Assembly: GCF_022878925.1 (NCBI RefSeq) | Contig: NZ_CP084628.1 | Span: 186,001-250,000, forward strand | Direction of reading: 5' to 3' | Source: Caballeronia sp. TF1N1 | GTDB taxonomy: Bacteria > Pseudomonadota > Gammaproteobacteria > Burkholderiales > Burkholderiaceae | DNA length: 64,000 nt | Program-made: the position numbers and the translations under genes | The notes under the pieces: generated by a model | Databases searched by the model: none | Seen by the model: the letters and a program-made list of their open reading frames with translations, nothing else | Told to the model about the DNA's origin: nothing | Part shown: positions 53,056 to 62,949 of the stretch, piece by piece | Position numbering within the stretch: position 1 is the stretch's first letter | Layout: every line of letters begins with the position of its first letter

Positions 53056-53871
53056 ATGCGACTCATCAACCGACACCCGAGCAAGAGCGGCGCCATGCTG
53101 CTGCTCTTGATGCCGTTCATCGTGCTGTTGGCGGTGTACTTCACCAGTTCGTCGCTGCGGCTCAAGGACAATCCCGGCGACAAGGTGCTGCCAAGCGCGA
53201 GCCAGATGAGCGAGGCGATCACTCAGTTCGCCTTCACCGAAGACAAGCGCACGGGCCAATATCTGCTTTGGACCGATACGCTCGCAAGCCTTAAGCGCCT
53301 TGGCATCGGTCTTGTGGTGAGCGCGGTGATCGCGCTCGTCGCGGGCATCGTGACGGGCAGCATTCCGCTCGTCACCGCAACCCTCTCGCCCTTCATCACT
53401 GTCGTCTCGATGATCCCGCCGCTCGCGGTGCTGCCCATTCTCTTCATCGTGTTCGGCCTCGACGAGTTGTCGAAGGTCGTGCTGATCGTGATCGGCATTA
53501 CGCCCATGATGATCCGCGATCTTCAGCAGCGCGCACGCGAGATTCCCGACGAGTTGTGGGTCAAGGCGCAGACGCTCGGCGCCACGAGCTGGACGCTGAT
53601 GCTGCGCATGATCCTGCCGCAACTCATGCCGCGCCTGCTTGTCGCACTGCGTCTCGCGCTCTGTTCGGCGTGGCTCTTTCTCATCGCGGCGGAAGCGATC
53701 GCATCCGTCGACGGCCTCGGCTACCGCATCTTTCTCGTGCGCCGCTATCTCGCGATGGACGTGATCCTGCCTTACGTCGCGTGGATCACGCTGCTCGCGT
53801 GGCTTATCGACGAGAGCCTGCGCCGTATCACGCTGTGGGCGTTTCCCTGGTACGGCGGAGGCGCAAGATGA
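53056..53871 (+). CDS. ABC transporter permease (NitT/TauT type), guanidine operon
   Basis: A 271-residue inner-membrane permease with about six membrane segments. The EAA-type loop is P-D-E-L-W-V-K-A-Q-T-L-G-A-T-S-W-T. GGAGG precedes the ATG. The stop overlaps the ATPase start (ATGA), indicating translational coupling. Partner of the binding protein 24 bases upstream. Confidence 0.9.
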   Translation: MRLINRHPSKSGAMLLLLMPFIVLLAVYFTSSSLRLKDNPGDKVLPSASQMSEAITQFAFTEDKRTGQYLLWTDTLASLKRLGIGLVVSAVIALVAGIVTGSIPLVTATLSPFITVVSMIPPLAVLPILFIVFGLDELSKVVLIVIGITPMMIRDLQQRAREIPDELWVKAQTLGATSWTLMLRMILPQLMPRLLVALRLALCSAWLFLIAAEAIASVDGLGYRIFLVRRYLAMDVILPYVAWITLLAWLIDESLRRITLWAFPWYGGGAR

Positions 53872-54659
53872 TCGAAGTCCGCAACGTGTGGAAAGAGTAC
53901 GGCAACCAGGTCGTGCTCGAACGCCTGAATCTCAAGATTGGAAAAGGCGAATTCTGTTCGATGGTCGGTGCGTCGGGCTGCGGCAAGTCCACGTTTCTGC
54001 GCCTTCTGCTCGGTCAGGAACGCGCGACACGCGGCGAGATCCTGCTCGATGGCGAACCGCTGCCGGGTGAACCGGACGCGCATCGCGGTGTCGTGTTTCA
54101 GCGCTATTCGGTGTTCGAGCATTTGAGCGTGGCGCGCAACGTAATGCTCGGTCACGAGTTGCGCGAGTCGAGGCTCATGGGCCGTCTTTTCGGCGCGCGT
54201 CGACAGGCTGCACGCGACGAAGCCGTGGCGATGCTCGAACGCGTCGGTCTTGCCGCCGCGCTCGACAAGTATCCGCATCAGCTTTCAGGCGGCATGCAGC
54301 AGCGTCTTGCCATTGCGCAGGCGCTCATGATGAAGCCGCGCATCTTGCTGCTCGACGAACCCTTCGGCGCGCTCGATCCGGGCATCCGCCGCGATATGCA
54401 CGAACTGTTGCTCAAGCTCTGGCGCGAGTCGGGCCTCACCATCTTCATGGTTACGCACGACCTGAAAGAAGGCTTCACGCTCGGCAGCCGCGTGCTCGTG
54501 TTCGACAAGGTACGTGTCGATCCGCAAGCGCCCGGCGCGTATGGCGCGCGTATCACCTACAACATTCCGCTCGACCATAGCCGCGACTCGGCTTCGTCGA
54601 TCCACGTTGCACGGGCGGCCGTCGAAGGCGCCGCGCGTGCGGAAGCGATACCTGCTTAA
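53868..54659 (+). CDS. ABC transporter ATP-binding protein (NitT/TauT type), guanidine operon
   Basis: A 263-residue ATPase with Walker A G-A-S-G-C-G-K-S-T at 34-42, signature L-S-G-G-M-Q-Q at 139-145, Walker B L-L-L-D-E-P and the switch His in M-V-T-H-D. The ATG at 53868 sits in the ATGA overlap with the permease gene. Powers the importer encoded by the two genes before it. Confidence 0.92.
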   Translation: MIEVRNVWKEYGNQVVLERLNLKIGKGEFCSMVGASGCGKSTFLRLLLGQERATRGEILLDGEPLPGEPDAHRGVVFQRYSVFEHLSVARNVMLGHELRESRLMGRLFGARRQAARDEAVAMLERVGLAAALDKYPHQLSGGMQQRLAIAQALMMKPRILLLDEPFGALDPGIRRDMHELLLKLWRESGLTIFMVTHDLKEGFTLGSRVLVFDKVRVDPQAPGAYGARITYNIPLDHSRDSASSIHVARAAVEGAARAEAIPA

Positions 54660-54673
54660 AGGAACCCAGGAAG

Positions 54674-55378
54674 ATGGACTTGCTACTCGAAGAAACCGTT
54701 CCCGGCGGCGGACATGCGTCGCTGATCGTTAAGCGGGGACAGTCGTTGCGCGTGACCGATATCGATGGCGGCGCGAACGTCAGCATCATGATGTTCAACG
54801 CCGCCGAAAAAAGCGAACGCTTGAATCTGCCCGATACGCTCAAGTGCCAGCACACGGCCAAACTAAGCGCGGGCCATTGCCTCTACTCCGACATGGGCCG
54901 CGTGCTTGCCGCCATCGTCGCGGATACATGCGGGTGGCACGACAGCATCGGCGGGGTATCGAATGCCGGGGAAGTGCATGAGAAGTATGGCGCGGGACGC
55001 TATCAGGAACTGCGTAACGGCTTTTATCGCAATGGCATGGACAACCTGCTCGTCGAGATGGGCAAATGGAATCTCGGCCTCTCCGATCTCTTGATGACGC
55101 TGAATCTCTTCAGCCGCGTCGACGTGACGGACCAGGGGGCGCTTACCTTCGTCAGCGGCAATTCGAAGCCAGGCGATTACGTCGAGCTCTATGCGCCGAT
55201 GAACACGCTCGTCGTGCTCACCGCCATTCAGCATCCGCTCGATCCGAACGCGAACTATGCGCCGCAACCCGTGAAGCTCTCGTTGGCAAATGCGGATCGA
55301 GAAGTGGCTGAACTCTGCCGCACTTCGTGCGAGGAAAACGTGCGTGGCTTCATCAACACCGAGCGCTTTTATCTTTGA
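54674..55378 (+). CDS. urea-carboxylase-associated DUF1989 protein 1 (carboxyguanidine deiminase subunit type)
   Basis: A 234-residue DUF1989 protein with [19 protein letters not shown] (candidate metal-binding Cys and His) and [11 protein letters not shown]. It belongs to the UAAP proteins of urea-carboxylase operons; the paired proteins have been described as carboxyguanidine deiminase (CgdAB), converting carboxyguanidine to allophanate. It follows the ATPase gene by 14 bases and precedes its paralogue by 16. Assignment to that reaction rests on family and riboswitch context. Confidence 0.82.
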   Translation: MDLLLEETVPGGGHASLIVKRGQSLRVTDIDGGANVSIMMFNAAEKSERLNLPDTLKCQHTAKLSAGHCLYSDMGRVLAAIVADTCGWHDSIGGVSNAGEVHEKYGAGRYQELRNGFYRNGMDNLLVEMGKWNLGLSDLLMTLNLFSRVDVTDQGALTFVSGNSKPGDYVELYAPMNTLVVLTAIQHPLDPNANYAPQPVKLSLANADREVAELCRTSCEENVRGFINTERFYL

Positions 55379-55394
55379 GCGGAGACCGACAAAC

Positions 55395-56036
55395 ATGACG
55401 ACCTACCTCACCGCCAGCGACCGCCGTGCAGAAGATGCGATCCACCGCGAAACGCTCGGCGCCGGCGAGCCGTGGCTCAAGGAACTGAAGGCCGGACAGA
55501 CGCTGCGCATTCGCGATATGGAAGGCAATCAGGCTGTCGATACGCTCTTCTACAGCCTCGACAACCCGCGCGAACGTTTCGATCCGCAACGCACCCTGCG
55601 CCGCCAGAAGAGCCTCTATCTGACGACGGGAACCGTGCTGTATTCGAACCTCGGCAACCCGATGCTGACCATCGTTGCCGATACATGCGGCCGTCACGAC
55701 ACGCTTGGCGGCGCATGCGCTCAGGAGAGCAATACCGTTCGTTATGCGCTCGAAAAGCGCTACATGCATAGCTGCCGCGACAACTTCCTACGCGCCTGCG
55801 CGCACGACGGACGGCTTTCCAAACGCGACCTGAGTCCGAACATCAACTTCTTCATGAACGTGCCGGTGACAGCCGATGGCGGACTCACGTTCGAAGACGG
55901 CATCTCCGCGCCCGGCAAATACGTCGAACTGCGCGCGGAGATGAACGTCATCGTGCTCATCTCCAATTGCCCGCAGTTGAACAACCCCTGCAACGCCTAC
56001 AACCCGACACCCGCGGAGTTACTGATATGGGAATGA
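55395..56036 (+). CDS. urea-carboxylase-associated DUF1989 protein 2 (carboxyguanidine deiminase subunit type)
   Basis: A 213-residue paralogue of the preceding protein, with [20 protein letters not shown] and A-P-G-K-Y-V-E-L. It shares the T-C-G-x-H-D motif of its partner, so both subunits may bind metal. GGAG precedes the ATG at 55395; the open frame starts earlier inside the preceding gene and is not used. Expected to form a complex with that protein. Confidence 0.82.
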   Translation: MTTYLTASDRRAEDAIHRETLGAGEPWLKELKAGQTLRIRDMEGNQAVDTLFYSLDNPRERFDPQRTLRRQKSLYLTTGTVLYSNLGNPMLTIVADTCGRHDTLGGACAQESNTVRYALEKRYMHSCRDNFLRACAHDGRLSKRDLSPNINFFMNVPVTADGGLTFEDGISAPGKYVELRAEMNVIVLISNCPQLNNPCNAYNPTPAELLIWE

Positions 56037-56220
56037 TGCGAATGAACCGCCTGCGTGAATGGTTCTATCTCGTGATGATGATTCGCGCGGGACGACTCGG
56101 CGCCTGTTCGTGCGACTCGCTAAAGTCTCATCGAACGAAAGTCTGAGGACGCTGCCGGGGACGACCCCGGCGTGCATCTTTCAATCGACGGGACGACCCG
56201 CCGACGCATCCGCCCCTGTC

Positions 56221-59200
56221 ATGTTCGACAAAGTCCTGATTGCCAATCGCGGTGCCATTGCGTGCCGCATCCTTCGTACCTTGCGTTCGCTCGATATAGC
56301 AGGCGTCGCGGTCTATAGCGAAGCCGATCTCGCGAGCCGCCACGTCAGCGAAGCGCCCATCGCGCATTCGCTCGGTCAGGGCGCGGCTTCATCCACGTAT
56401 CTGGATGTCGCGAAGATCCTCGAGATCGCGCGCCGCGAAAACGTGCAGGCCATCCATCCCGGCTACGGCTTTCTCTCGGAAAACGCGCTATTCGGGGAGG
56501 CGTGCGAAGCAGCCGGCATCGCGTTCATAGGACCGACGCCCGCGCAATTGCGCGCCTTCGGGCTCAAGCATACGGCTCGCGCCATTGCGGCCGAGCAAGG
56601 CGTGCCGATGCTCGAAGGCACCGGCCTTCTCGAAGACGCCGAAGCCGCGTTGCAGGCGGCTGGGCGCATTGGCTATCCGGTGATGTTGAAAAGCACGGCG
56701 GGCGGCGGCGGTATCGGCATGCGTGTGTGCTGGACTGCCGATGAACTCGCCGCGCAGTTCGACGTGGTGAAGCGCCTCGGGCAAAACAACTTCAGCGATG
56801 CGGGCGTGTTCATCGAGAAGTACATCGAACGCGCGCGGCATCTCGAAGTGCAGATTTTCGGCGATGGCCGCGGCAACGCGCTTGCACTCGGTGTACGCGA
56901 TTGCTCGGTGCAGCGGCGTAACCAGAAAGTGCTGGAAGAAACGCCCGCGCCTTCGTTGCCCGATGGCATGGCAGAGGCATTGTGCGAAGCGGCGTTGCGG
57001 CTTGCCAGAGCGGTGGCTTATCGTTCGGCGGGGACGGTCGAGTTCGTATACGACAGCGGTGCCGCGCAGTTTTATTTTCTCGAAGTGAACACGCGGCTGC
57101 AGGTCGAACACGGCGTGACCGAGCAAGTCTGGGGCGTCGATCTCGTTCAGTGGATGATCGAACTCGCGGCAGGCACGCTTGCGTCGCTCGACGAACTCGG
57201 CGCCGCGTTGAAGCCGGTTGGTCACGCTATTCAGGCGCGGCTCTACGCCGAAGATCCCGGCCGCGATTTCAAGCCGAGTCCTGGCTTGCTGACCGAGGTC
57301 GCGTTTCCCGAAGCGGATGGCAGCGCGCTGCGCATCGACACATGGATCGAAGCCGGCTGCGAAGTGCCGCCCTATTTCGATCCGATGCTCGCGAAGCTGA
57401 TCGCGTGGAAACCGACACGCGAAGCCGCGCGCCACGCGCTCGCCGAAGCACTCGACGCCACGCGCATCTACGGCGTGGAGACCAATCGCGTGTATCTGCG
57501 GCAGATCATCGACGACACGCCGTTCGCTTCGGGCGAGCCGTGGACGCGTTGTCTCGAAGGGCTCAAGTATCGCGCGAGCACCGTCGAGATCGTGAGCGGC
57601 GGCACGCAGACCACGGTTCAGGACTTTCCCGGCAGACTCGGGTTTTGGGCGGTTGGCATTCCGCCCTCGGGCCCAATGGATGATCGAGCGTTACGCCTTG
57701 GGAACCGGCTTCTCGACAATTCGCCGGATGCGTCCGCGCTCGAGATCACGATGAGCGGTCCCACGTTGCGCTTCAATACGGACGCGGTGATCGCTATCAC
57801 GGGCGCGGCGTTGAGCGTGACCGTCGATGGCATCGAGCAGCCGATGCACACGACGCTCTTCATTCCGTCAGGCGCGACACTCGCACTTGGTGCCATTCGT
57901 GGAGCGGGCGCACGCGCCTATTTGTGCGTGCGTGGCGGCTTCGATGTCGCGCAGTACCTCGGCAGCCGCAGCACGTTCACACTGGGTCAGTTCGGCGGCC
58001 ACGGCGGACGTGCGTTGCGCGCGGGCGATGTACTGCATCTGCATCCCTCGATGGATCGCGCACATGGCGTGCGCCTTTCGTTCACGCCCGCGCTCGACCC
58101 GGTTCGCACACTGCGCGTGATCTATGGTCCGCATGGCGCGCCGGAGTACTTCAGTCCGCAATACATCGAGACCTTTCTCGACACCGAATGGGAAATTCAC
58201 TTCAATTCGAGCCGTACCGGCGTGCGCCTGATCGGACCGAAACCCGAATGGACGCGCGAGGACGGGGGCGAAGCGGGACTGCATCCGTCGAACATTCACG
58301 ACAATCCGTATGCGGTCGGCGCGATCGACTTCACTGGCGACATGCCTGTGATTCTTGGTCCCGATGGCCCGAGCCTCGGCGGCTTCGTGTGTCCCGTGAC
58401 GATCATCGAAGCGGACCTGTGGCAGATCGGGCAGTTGAAGGCGGGCGACAAGGTGCGTTTCGTGCCTGTGCGGATCGATGAGGCGCGCGCGGCGGCACGG
58501 GCGCGTCTCGTCGAATTGAAGACGCTTGAGCCGCTTGAAACACTGCCTGCGAGCGCTGATGAAAGACGCGCGTTGACATCGCCCATCGTGCTGCACATCG
58601 GCGCGAATCACGACCGGCTGGTTGCGCGTGTGTCGGGCGATACGCACCTGCTGCTCGAACTCGGCCCCGCGGAACTGGACCTCGTCCTGCGCTTTCGTGG
58701 CCATGCGCTAATGCAATCGCTCGAAGCGCTCGAGTTGCCCGGCGTGATCGATCTAACGCCCGGCATCCGCTCGCTGCAGGTTCACTATCAGCCTGAGCGC
58801 CTGCCGCTTGCAACGTTGCTCGATACGGTCGCGCAGACGTGGCAACGCGTGTTGTTGCAAAAGGACTTGCGCGCGCCTTCGCGCATCGTGCATTTGCCTT
58901 TGTCATGGGACGATCCCGCTTGCCGCCTGGCCATCGACAAGTACATGACCACCGTGCGGCCGGATGCGCCGTGGTGCCCGAGCAATCTCGAGTTCATCCG
59001 GCGTATCAACGACCTCGAATCGATCGATGACGTCAAGCGCATCGTCTTCGACGCAAGCTATCTCGTGATGGGCTTGGGCGATGTCTATCTCGGCGCGCCA
59101 GTTGCAACGCCGCTCGATCCGCGCCATCGGCTGGTGACGACCAAGTACAACCCGGCGCGTACATGGACTGCGGAGAACTCCGTTGGCATCGGCGGCGCGT

Positions 59201-59826
59201 ATCTTTGCGTCTATGGCATGGAAGGTCCGGGCGGCTATCAGTTCGTCGGGCGCACGTTGCAGATGTGGAACCGTTATCGCGCGATTGCCGATTTCGCGGG
59301 CCGTCCGTATCTCTTGCGCTTCTTCGATCAGATCCGCTTCTACGAAGTCCCGGCCGATGAACTGCTGCATATTCGCGAGCATTTTCCGCTTGGACGTTAT
59401 CCGCTCAAGATCGAGGAGACAGAGCTGTCTCTCTCCGACTACGAGGCGTTTCTGAAACGCGAGGCGGCTGGTATCGATGCATTCCGCGCCCGTCAGCAAG
59501 CCGCGTTTCAAGCGGAACGCGAGCGTTGGCGTGAAGCGGGACAAGCACAGGAGAGCTTCGAGCCTCCGGTTGTAACCGAAGGCGAGACCGTGCCGCTCGA
59601 AGACGGTCAGACCGCGGTGGACAGCGAGATCGCGGGCAATCTCTGGCAGGTGCGCGTGAAGGCGGGCGAGCGCATTGCGGCAGGCGACGTGATGTTCGTG
59701 ATCGAATCGATGAAGATGGAGATCGCCGTGTGCGCGCCCTGCGCGGGCATCGTCGCCGATATCCATGTGGCGCCTGGCACGCCCGTGAAGGCGGGACAGC
59801 GCGTGGCGATCATCGGGAACGTCTGA
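56221..59826 (+). CDS. urea carboxylase-family biotin enzyme, probably guanidine carboxylase
   Basis: A 1201-residue multidomain enzyme. Biotin carboxylase comes first (about 1-450), starting M-F-D-K-V-L-I-A-N-R-G, with the ATP-grasp loop G-G-G-G-I-G-M. The carboxyltransferase follows in two parts (from about 460, G-G-T-Q-T-T-V-Q-D-F and G-P-D-G-P-S-L-G-G-F), and the biotinyl domain ends the chain with E-S-M-K-M at Lys1165. Size and order match urea carboxylase. Control by a guanidine riboswitch and adjacent CgdAB-type genes favour guanidine as substrate. The ribosome binding site before 56221 is weak; 184 bases separate it from the preceding gene. Confidence 0.88.
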   Translation: MFDKVLIANRGAIACRILRTLRSLDIAGVAVYSEADLASRHVSEAPIAHSLGQGAASSTYLDVAKILEIARRENVQAIHPGYGFLSENALFGEACEAAGIAFIGPTPAQLRAFGLKHTARAIAAEQGVPMLEGTGLLEDAEAALQAAGRIGYPVMLKSTAGGGGIGMRVCWTADELAAQFDVVKRLGQNNFSDAGVFIEKYIERARHLEVQIFGDGRGNALALGVRDCSVQRRNQKVLEETPAPSLPDGMAEALCEAALRLARAVAYRSAGTVEFVYDSGAAQFYFLEVNTRLQVEHGVTEQVWGVDLVQWMIELAAGTLASLDELGAALKPVGHAIQARLYAEDPGRDFKPSPGLLTEVAFPEADGSALRIDTWIEAGCEVPPYFDPMLAKLIAWKPTREAARHALAEALDATRIYGVETNRVYLRQIIDDTPFASGEPWTRCLEGLKYRASTVEIVSGGTQTTVQDFPGRLGFWAVGIPPSGPMDDRALRLGNRLLDNSPDASALEITMSGPTLRFNTDAVIAITGAALSVTVDGIEQPMHTTLFIPSGATLALGAIRGAGARAYLCVRGGFDVAQYLGSRSTFTLGQFGGHGGRALRAGDVLHLHPSMDRAHGVRLSFTPALDPVRTLRVIYGPHGAPEYFSPQYIETFLDTEWEIHFNSSRTGVRLIGPKPEWTREDGGEAGLHPSNIHDNPYAVGAIDFTGDMPVILGPDGPSLGGFVCPVTIIEADLWQIGQLKAGDKVRFVPVRIDEARAAARARLVELKTLEPLETLPASADERRALTSPIVLHIGANHDRLVARVSGDTHLLLELGPAELDLVLRFRGHALMQSLEALELPGVIDLTPGIRSLQVHYQPERLPLATLLDTVAQTWQRVLLQKDLRAPSRIVHLPLSWDDPACRLAIDKYMTTVRPDAPWCPSNLEFIRRINDLESIDDVKRIVFDASYLVMGLGDVYLGAPVATPLDPRHRLVTTKYNPARTWTAENSVGIGGAYLCVYGMEGPGGYQFVGRTLQMWNRYRAIADFAGRPYLLRFFDQIRFYEVPADELLHIREHFPLGRYPLKIEETELSLSDYEAFLKREAAGIDAFRARQQAAFQAERERWREAGQAQESFEPPVVTEGETVPLEDGQTAVDSEIAGNLWQVRVKAGERIAAGDVMFVIESMKMEIAVCAPCAGIVADIHVAPGTPVKAGQRVAIIGNV

Positions 59827-59856
59827 ATGTCGTAGCCAAGGGAGCCGCAAGTCCCC

Positions 59857-59889
59857 GTTGAATTTCATTCAACATGTCATTTTTTTTTT
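59857..59889 (+). terminator. weak hairpin plus T10 tract after the carboxylase gene
   Basis: A 6-bp stem (GTTGAA with TTCAAC, five-base loop) lies 30 bases past the carboxylase stop, and ten consecutive T residues follow at 59880-59889 after a six-base gap. The stem is A/T-rich and short, so this may be a weak terminator, or the T-tract may belong to the promoter of the TRAP transporter genes. Confidence 0.4.
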
Positions 59890-59986
59890 GAACTGGCAGC
59901 CCTCCCCCTGCGAATCTAATCTGAACGCGGATTGAGAACACGCGGCTACCCACGCCGCGACCGCATTCACTTCGCAGAGGGTTCAA

Positions 59987-60979
59987 ATGAACGGACTGAA
60001 AAGACTAGGTGCTTTCTTCGCGCTGAGCGCCGCATTCACATTGCAAACCCCTGCGTTTGCCGTCGATTGGGACTTCGCCACCGCGAATGCGCCGGGCAAT
60101 TACCAGACGAAACTGGACGAGAAGTTCGCGGCTGAAGTGGCCGCCGCCACCAACAACGAAGTGAAGATCAACATTCACGCGGGCGGGCAACTCGGTTTCA
60201 AGGGCCCGGAAATGTTGAGCGTGATTCGCGATGGACTCGTGCCCATCGGGTCGTTTCAGTTCGCGCAGCAAGTCGGCATCTCGCCGATTCTCGGGGCATC
60301 GTCGGTACCGTATCTCGTATCCGGTTTTGATGAGATGAAGACCTTCCGTTCCGTCTCGAAGCCCTACTACGACGCCGAATTCAAGAAGTTCAATCAGAAG
60401 CTGCTGCTCACCATTCCCTGGCCCGGCCAGAACGTCTTTTCCAAAGTCGAACTGTCGAACTCGGACACCTTCAGGACCATGAAGATCCGCACGACCGACC
60501 GCAACGGCAGCGACTTCTTCCGCAGCCTTGGCGCATCGCCGGCGCAGATTCCCTGGGGTGAAGTCGTGCCCGCGCTGTCGACGGGCGTCATCAATAGCGT
60601 GTCGACATCGACATCGTCTGCCGTGGATGGCCAGTTCTGGGACTTCCAGAAGGCGTGCAACGTCGTCAACTGGCAATCGAACTTCGAAGGCGTGTCGGTC
60701 AATCTCGACGCCTGGAACAAGCTCAGTGCGAAAAACCAGAAGGCTATCGAAGACGTCGTCGCACGACTCGAACCCGTGTTCTGGGACGCGGCAAAAGCGG
60801 AAGACAGCAAGAACTTCGAGACCCTCAAGGCGAAGGGCATGGAAATCTACACGCCGCCCGCGGCCGTGCGCGACGCCATGGCCGCCAAGGGCAAGCCGAG
60901 TTGGACCGCCTTCGAGGACGCGGTGCCCGCCGCCAAGCCACTCCTCAAAAGCTATCTGACCGCGGTCGGCAAGCAGTGA
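59987..60979 (+). CDS. TRAP transporter substrate-binding protein (DctP family)
   Basis: A 330-residue periplasmic binding protein with a Sec signal cut after A-F-A (residue 25). Family patterns: H-A-G-G-Q-L-G-F-K-G-P-E, M-K-I-R-T-T-D-R-N-G-S and the E-V-V-P-A-L-S-T-G-V-I of DctP proteins. AGAGGG precedes the ATG. First gene of a complete three-part TRAP transporter; a hydantoinase gene follows, hinting at a cyclic amide, hydantoin or related carboxylate as ligand. Confidence 0.88.
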   Translation: MNGLKRLGAFFALSAAFTLQTPAFAVDWDFATANAPGNYQTKLDEKFAAEVAAATNNEVKINIHAGGQLGFKGPEMLSVIRDGLVPIGSFQFAQQVGISPILGASSVPYLVSGFDEMKTFRSVSKPYYDAEFKKFNQKLLLTIPWPGQNVFSKVELSNSDTFRTMKIRTTDRNGSDFFRSLGASPAQIPWGEVVPALSTGVINSVSTSTSSAVDGQFWDFQKACNVVNWQSNFEGVSVNLDAWNKLSAKNQKAIEDVVARLEPVFWDAAKAEDSKNFETLKAKGMEIYTPPAAVRDAMAAKGKPSWTAFEDAVPAAKPLLKSYLTAVGKQ

Positions 60980-61020
60980 GCCGCATCCGCTCTTCGAAAA
61001 CCACGGTCACAGCGGAGTCA

Positions 61021-61605
61021 ATGCCCATGGAAAACATCGACACAAGCGCGCATGTCGAGATTTCGAAGGGACGTGCGTTCGTGCAGAAGGCGTTGTTCTC
61101 CATCGATATGCTCGCCCGTCTGGATGGCTGGCTCGGCGCCCTCTGCCTCTGCCTGCTATGTCTCTTGATGATTGCCGGCATCGTCGTGCGGACGCTGTCG
61201 ACCGTGGTGAGCTGGTTGCCCAAGGACATACCCATCGCATGGGAATACAGCTCGTATCTGATGGCCGTGACCTTCACGTTCGGCGCCGCGCTCACGCTTC
61301 GCGCAGGCGGCCATATCCGCGTCAGGGTGCTGTTGTCGAACGCATCGCCTCGCGTCGTCAAGGGCCTCGAATGCGTATCGGCGGCCGCGGGCTTCGCGTT
61401 CGCGGCGTTCTTCTCGGTCGCCATGACGCACTTCTCGTATCAGGCGTTTCTCACCGACGAACGCTCGCTTGCCAGCAGCACGCCCTTGTGGATACCCAAG
61501 GCATTCGTCGCGTTCGGCGCGATGCTGCTTGCGCTGCAGTTACTCGCCCGTCTCGGCCAGTTGTTTCTGGACGAGCCTGTCGAAGACAAGAACCTGATTC
61601 ATTGA
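61021..61605 (+). CDS. TRAP transporter small permease (DctQ family)
   Basis: A 194-residue membrane protein with four hydrophobic segments (about 35-60, 75-95, 115-140, 160-180) and the P-I-A-W-E-Y-S-S-Y-L-M segment typical of DctQ. GGAG five bases before the ATG at 61021 sets the start; the same frame is open back into the DctP gene. Lies between the binding protein (41-base gap) and the large permease (12-base gap). Confidence 0.88.
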   Translation: MPMENIDTSAHVEISKGRAFVQKALFSIDMLARLDGWLGALCLCLLCLLMIAGIVVRTLSTVVSWLPKDIPIAWEYSSYLMAVTFTFGAALTLRAGGHIRVRVLLSNASPRVVKGLECVSAAAGFAFAAFFSVAMTHFSYQAFLTDERSLASSTPLWIPKAFVAFGAMLLALQLLARLGQLFLDEPVEDKNLIH

Positions 61606-61617
61606 AGGCTGAGACAC

Positions 61618-62922
61618 ATGGGAACGATACTCACGACAATGGCCGTGCTGCTGTTCGGCGGCCTGTCCATCGGCATATGGGTTGGATTGACGCTTGCCAT
61701 TACCGGGTCGCTCGTGCTCTTCATTTTCAGGTCCATTCCGGTCGACCGGCTGATCGCTCAGTACGCATGGAACGTGATGACGACGCAGGAGCTGCTGGCC
61801 TTGCCGCTTTTCATCGTCATGGGCGAGATCTTGTTTCGAACGCGCATCTCGACGTCGCTCTTCAAGGGACTCGCACCGTGGGCGAGCTTGCTGCCTGGAA
61901 AGCTCCTGCATTCGAATGTCATCGGATGCTCGATCTTCGCCGCCATCTCTGGCTCGTCGGCGGCGACGACGCAGATCGTGGGCCGCGTCACGCTTGCGGA
62001 GCTCAATCGCCGCAACTACGACAAGCGGATATCCATGGGCAGTCTGGCAGGCGCTGGTACGTTGGGCTTTCTCGTGCCGCCATCGAACATCATGATCGTG
62101 TATGGCGTGCTGGCGCAGGTTTCCGTGCTCAAGCTCTTCGCCGCAGGACTGATACCGGCCATTCTTCTCGCGTCGTGCTTCATGGCGTGGATCATGATTC
62201 ACACCACCTGGAACAAGAGCCTGATTCCCGAGGAAGAAAGTTTCGCGACCATGCCTTGGCGCGAGCGCTTTGCATCGCTTAAACATCTTGCGCCGGTCGC
62301 GCTATTGATCGGCGCGGTTCTCGGCAGCATGTACGGCGGGCTCGTCACGCCATCGGAAGCGGCTGCGGCCGGTGTGGTCGGCGCGCTTGCCATCGCGGGC
62401 TTTCAAAAGGACCTGAGCGTTGCAAAGCTGAAGGAAGTCGGACTTGGCGCGGTAAAGACCTGTTCCATGATCGCGCTGATCATTCTCGGCGCATCCATTC
62501 TCGGCAGTGCGTCCGCGTTTCTCGGCGTGGGACAGGCGGCCGCCACGTTCGTGCAGGAACTGCACCTGTCGCCGGTTGCGCTGCTGTTCGTGCTGTTCAT
62601 CGGCTATATCCTGCTCGGCTCGTTTCTCGAAGGCTTTTCGATCATCGTCATTACGTTGCCTATTGTTCTGCCGATGGTTCTCGCAGCCGGATTCAACGCC
62701 ATCTGGTTCGGCATCTTTCTGGTGATCGCGGTGGAGATCGTTCAGGTTCACCCGCCTATAGGCTTCAATCTCTTCGTGATTCAAGGCATCACGGGAGAGA
62801 AGCTCTCCGTCATCACCAAGGCCACGCTGCCCTATCTCGTGCTGCTCATTCTGTTCGGCATTGCATTGATCGTGTTTCCGCAGATCGCGCTTTGGTTGCC
62901 GGAACAACTCGGCTTGAAGTGA
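61618..62922 (+). CDS. TRAP transporter large permease (DctM family)
   Basis: A 434-residue permease with about twelve hydrophobic segments. DctM hallmarks are L-A-L-P-L-F-I-V-M-G-E, S-G-S-S-A-A-T-T-Q-I-V-G and G-F-L-V-P-P-S-N-I-M-I-V-Y-G, and near the end V-H-P-P-I-G-F-N-L-F-V-I. Ion-driven uptake with the two proteins before it. The hydantoinase gene starts 27 bases later, so it is probably in the same transcript. Confidence 0.92.
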   Translation: MGTILTTMAVLLFGGLSIGIWVGLTLAITGSLVLFIFRSIPVDRLIAQYAWNVMTTQELLALPLFIVMGEILFRTRISTSLFKGLAPWASLLPGKLLHSNVIGCSIFAAISGSSAATTQIVGRVTLAELNRRNYDKRISMGSLAGAGTLGFLVPPSNIMIVYGVLAQVSVLKLFAAGLIPAILLASCFMAWIMIHTTWNKSLIPEEESFATMPWRERFASLKHLAPVALLIGAVLGSMYGGLVTPSEAAAAGVVGALAIAGFQKDLSVAKLKEVGLGAVKTCSMIALIILGASILGSASAFLGVGQAAATFVQELHLSPVALLFVLFIGYILLGSFLEGFSIIVITLPIVLPMVLAAGFNAIWFGIFLVIAVEIVQVHPPIGFNLFVIQGITGEKLSVITKATLPYLVLLILFGIALIVFPQIALWLPEQLGLK

Positions 62923-62949
62923 GCATGCGCTGTTGTATCTCGCTGATAA

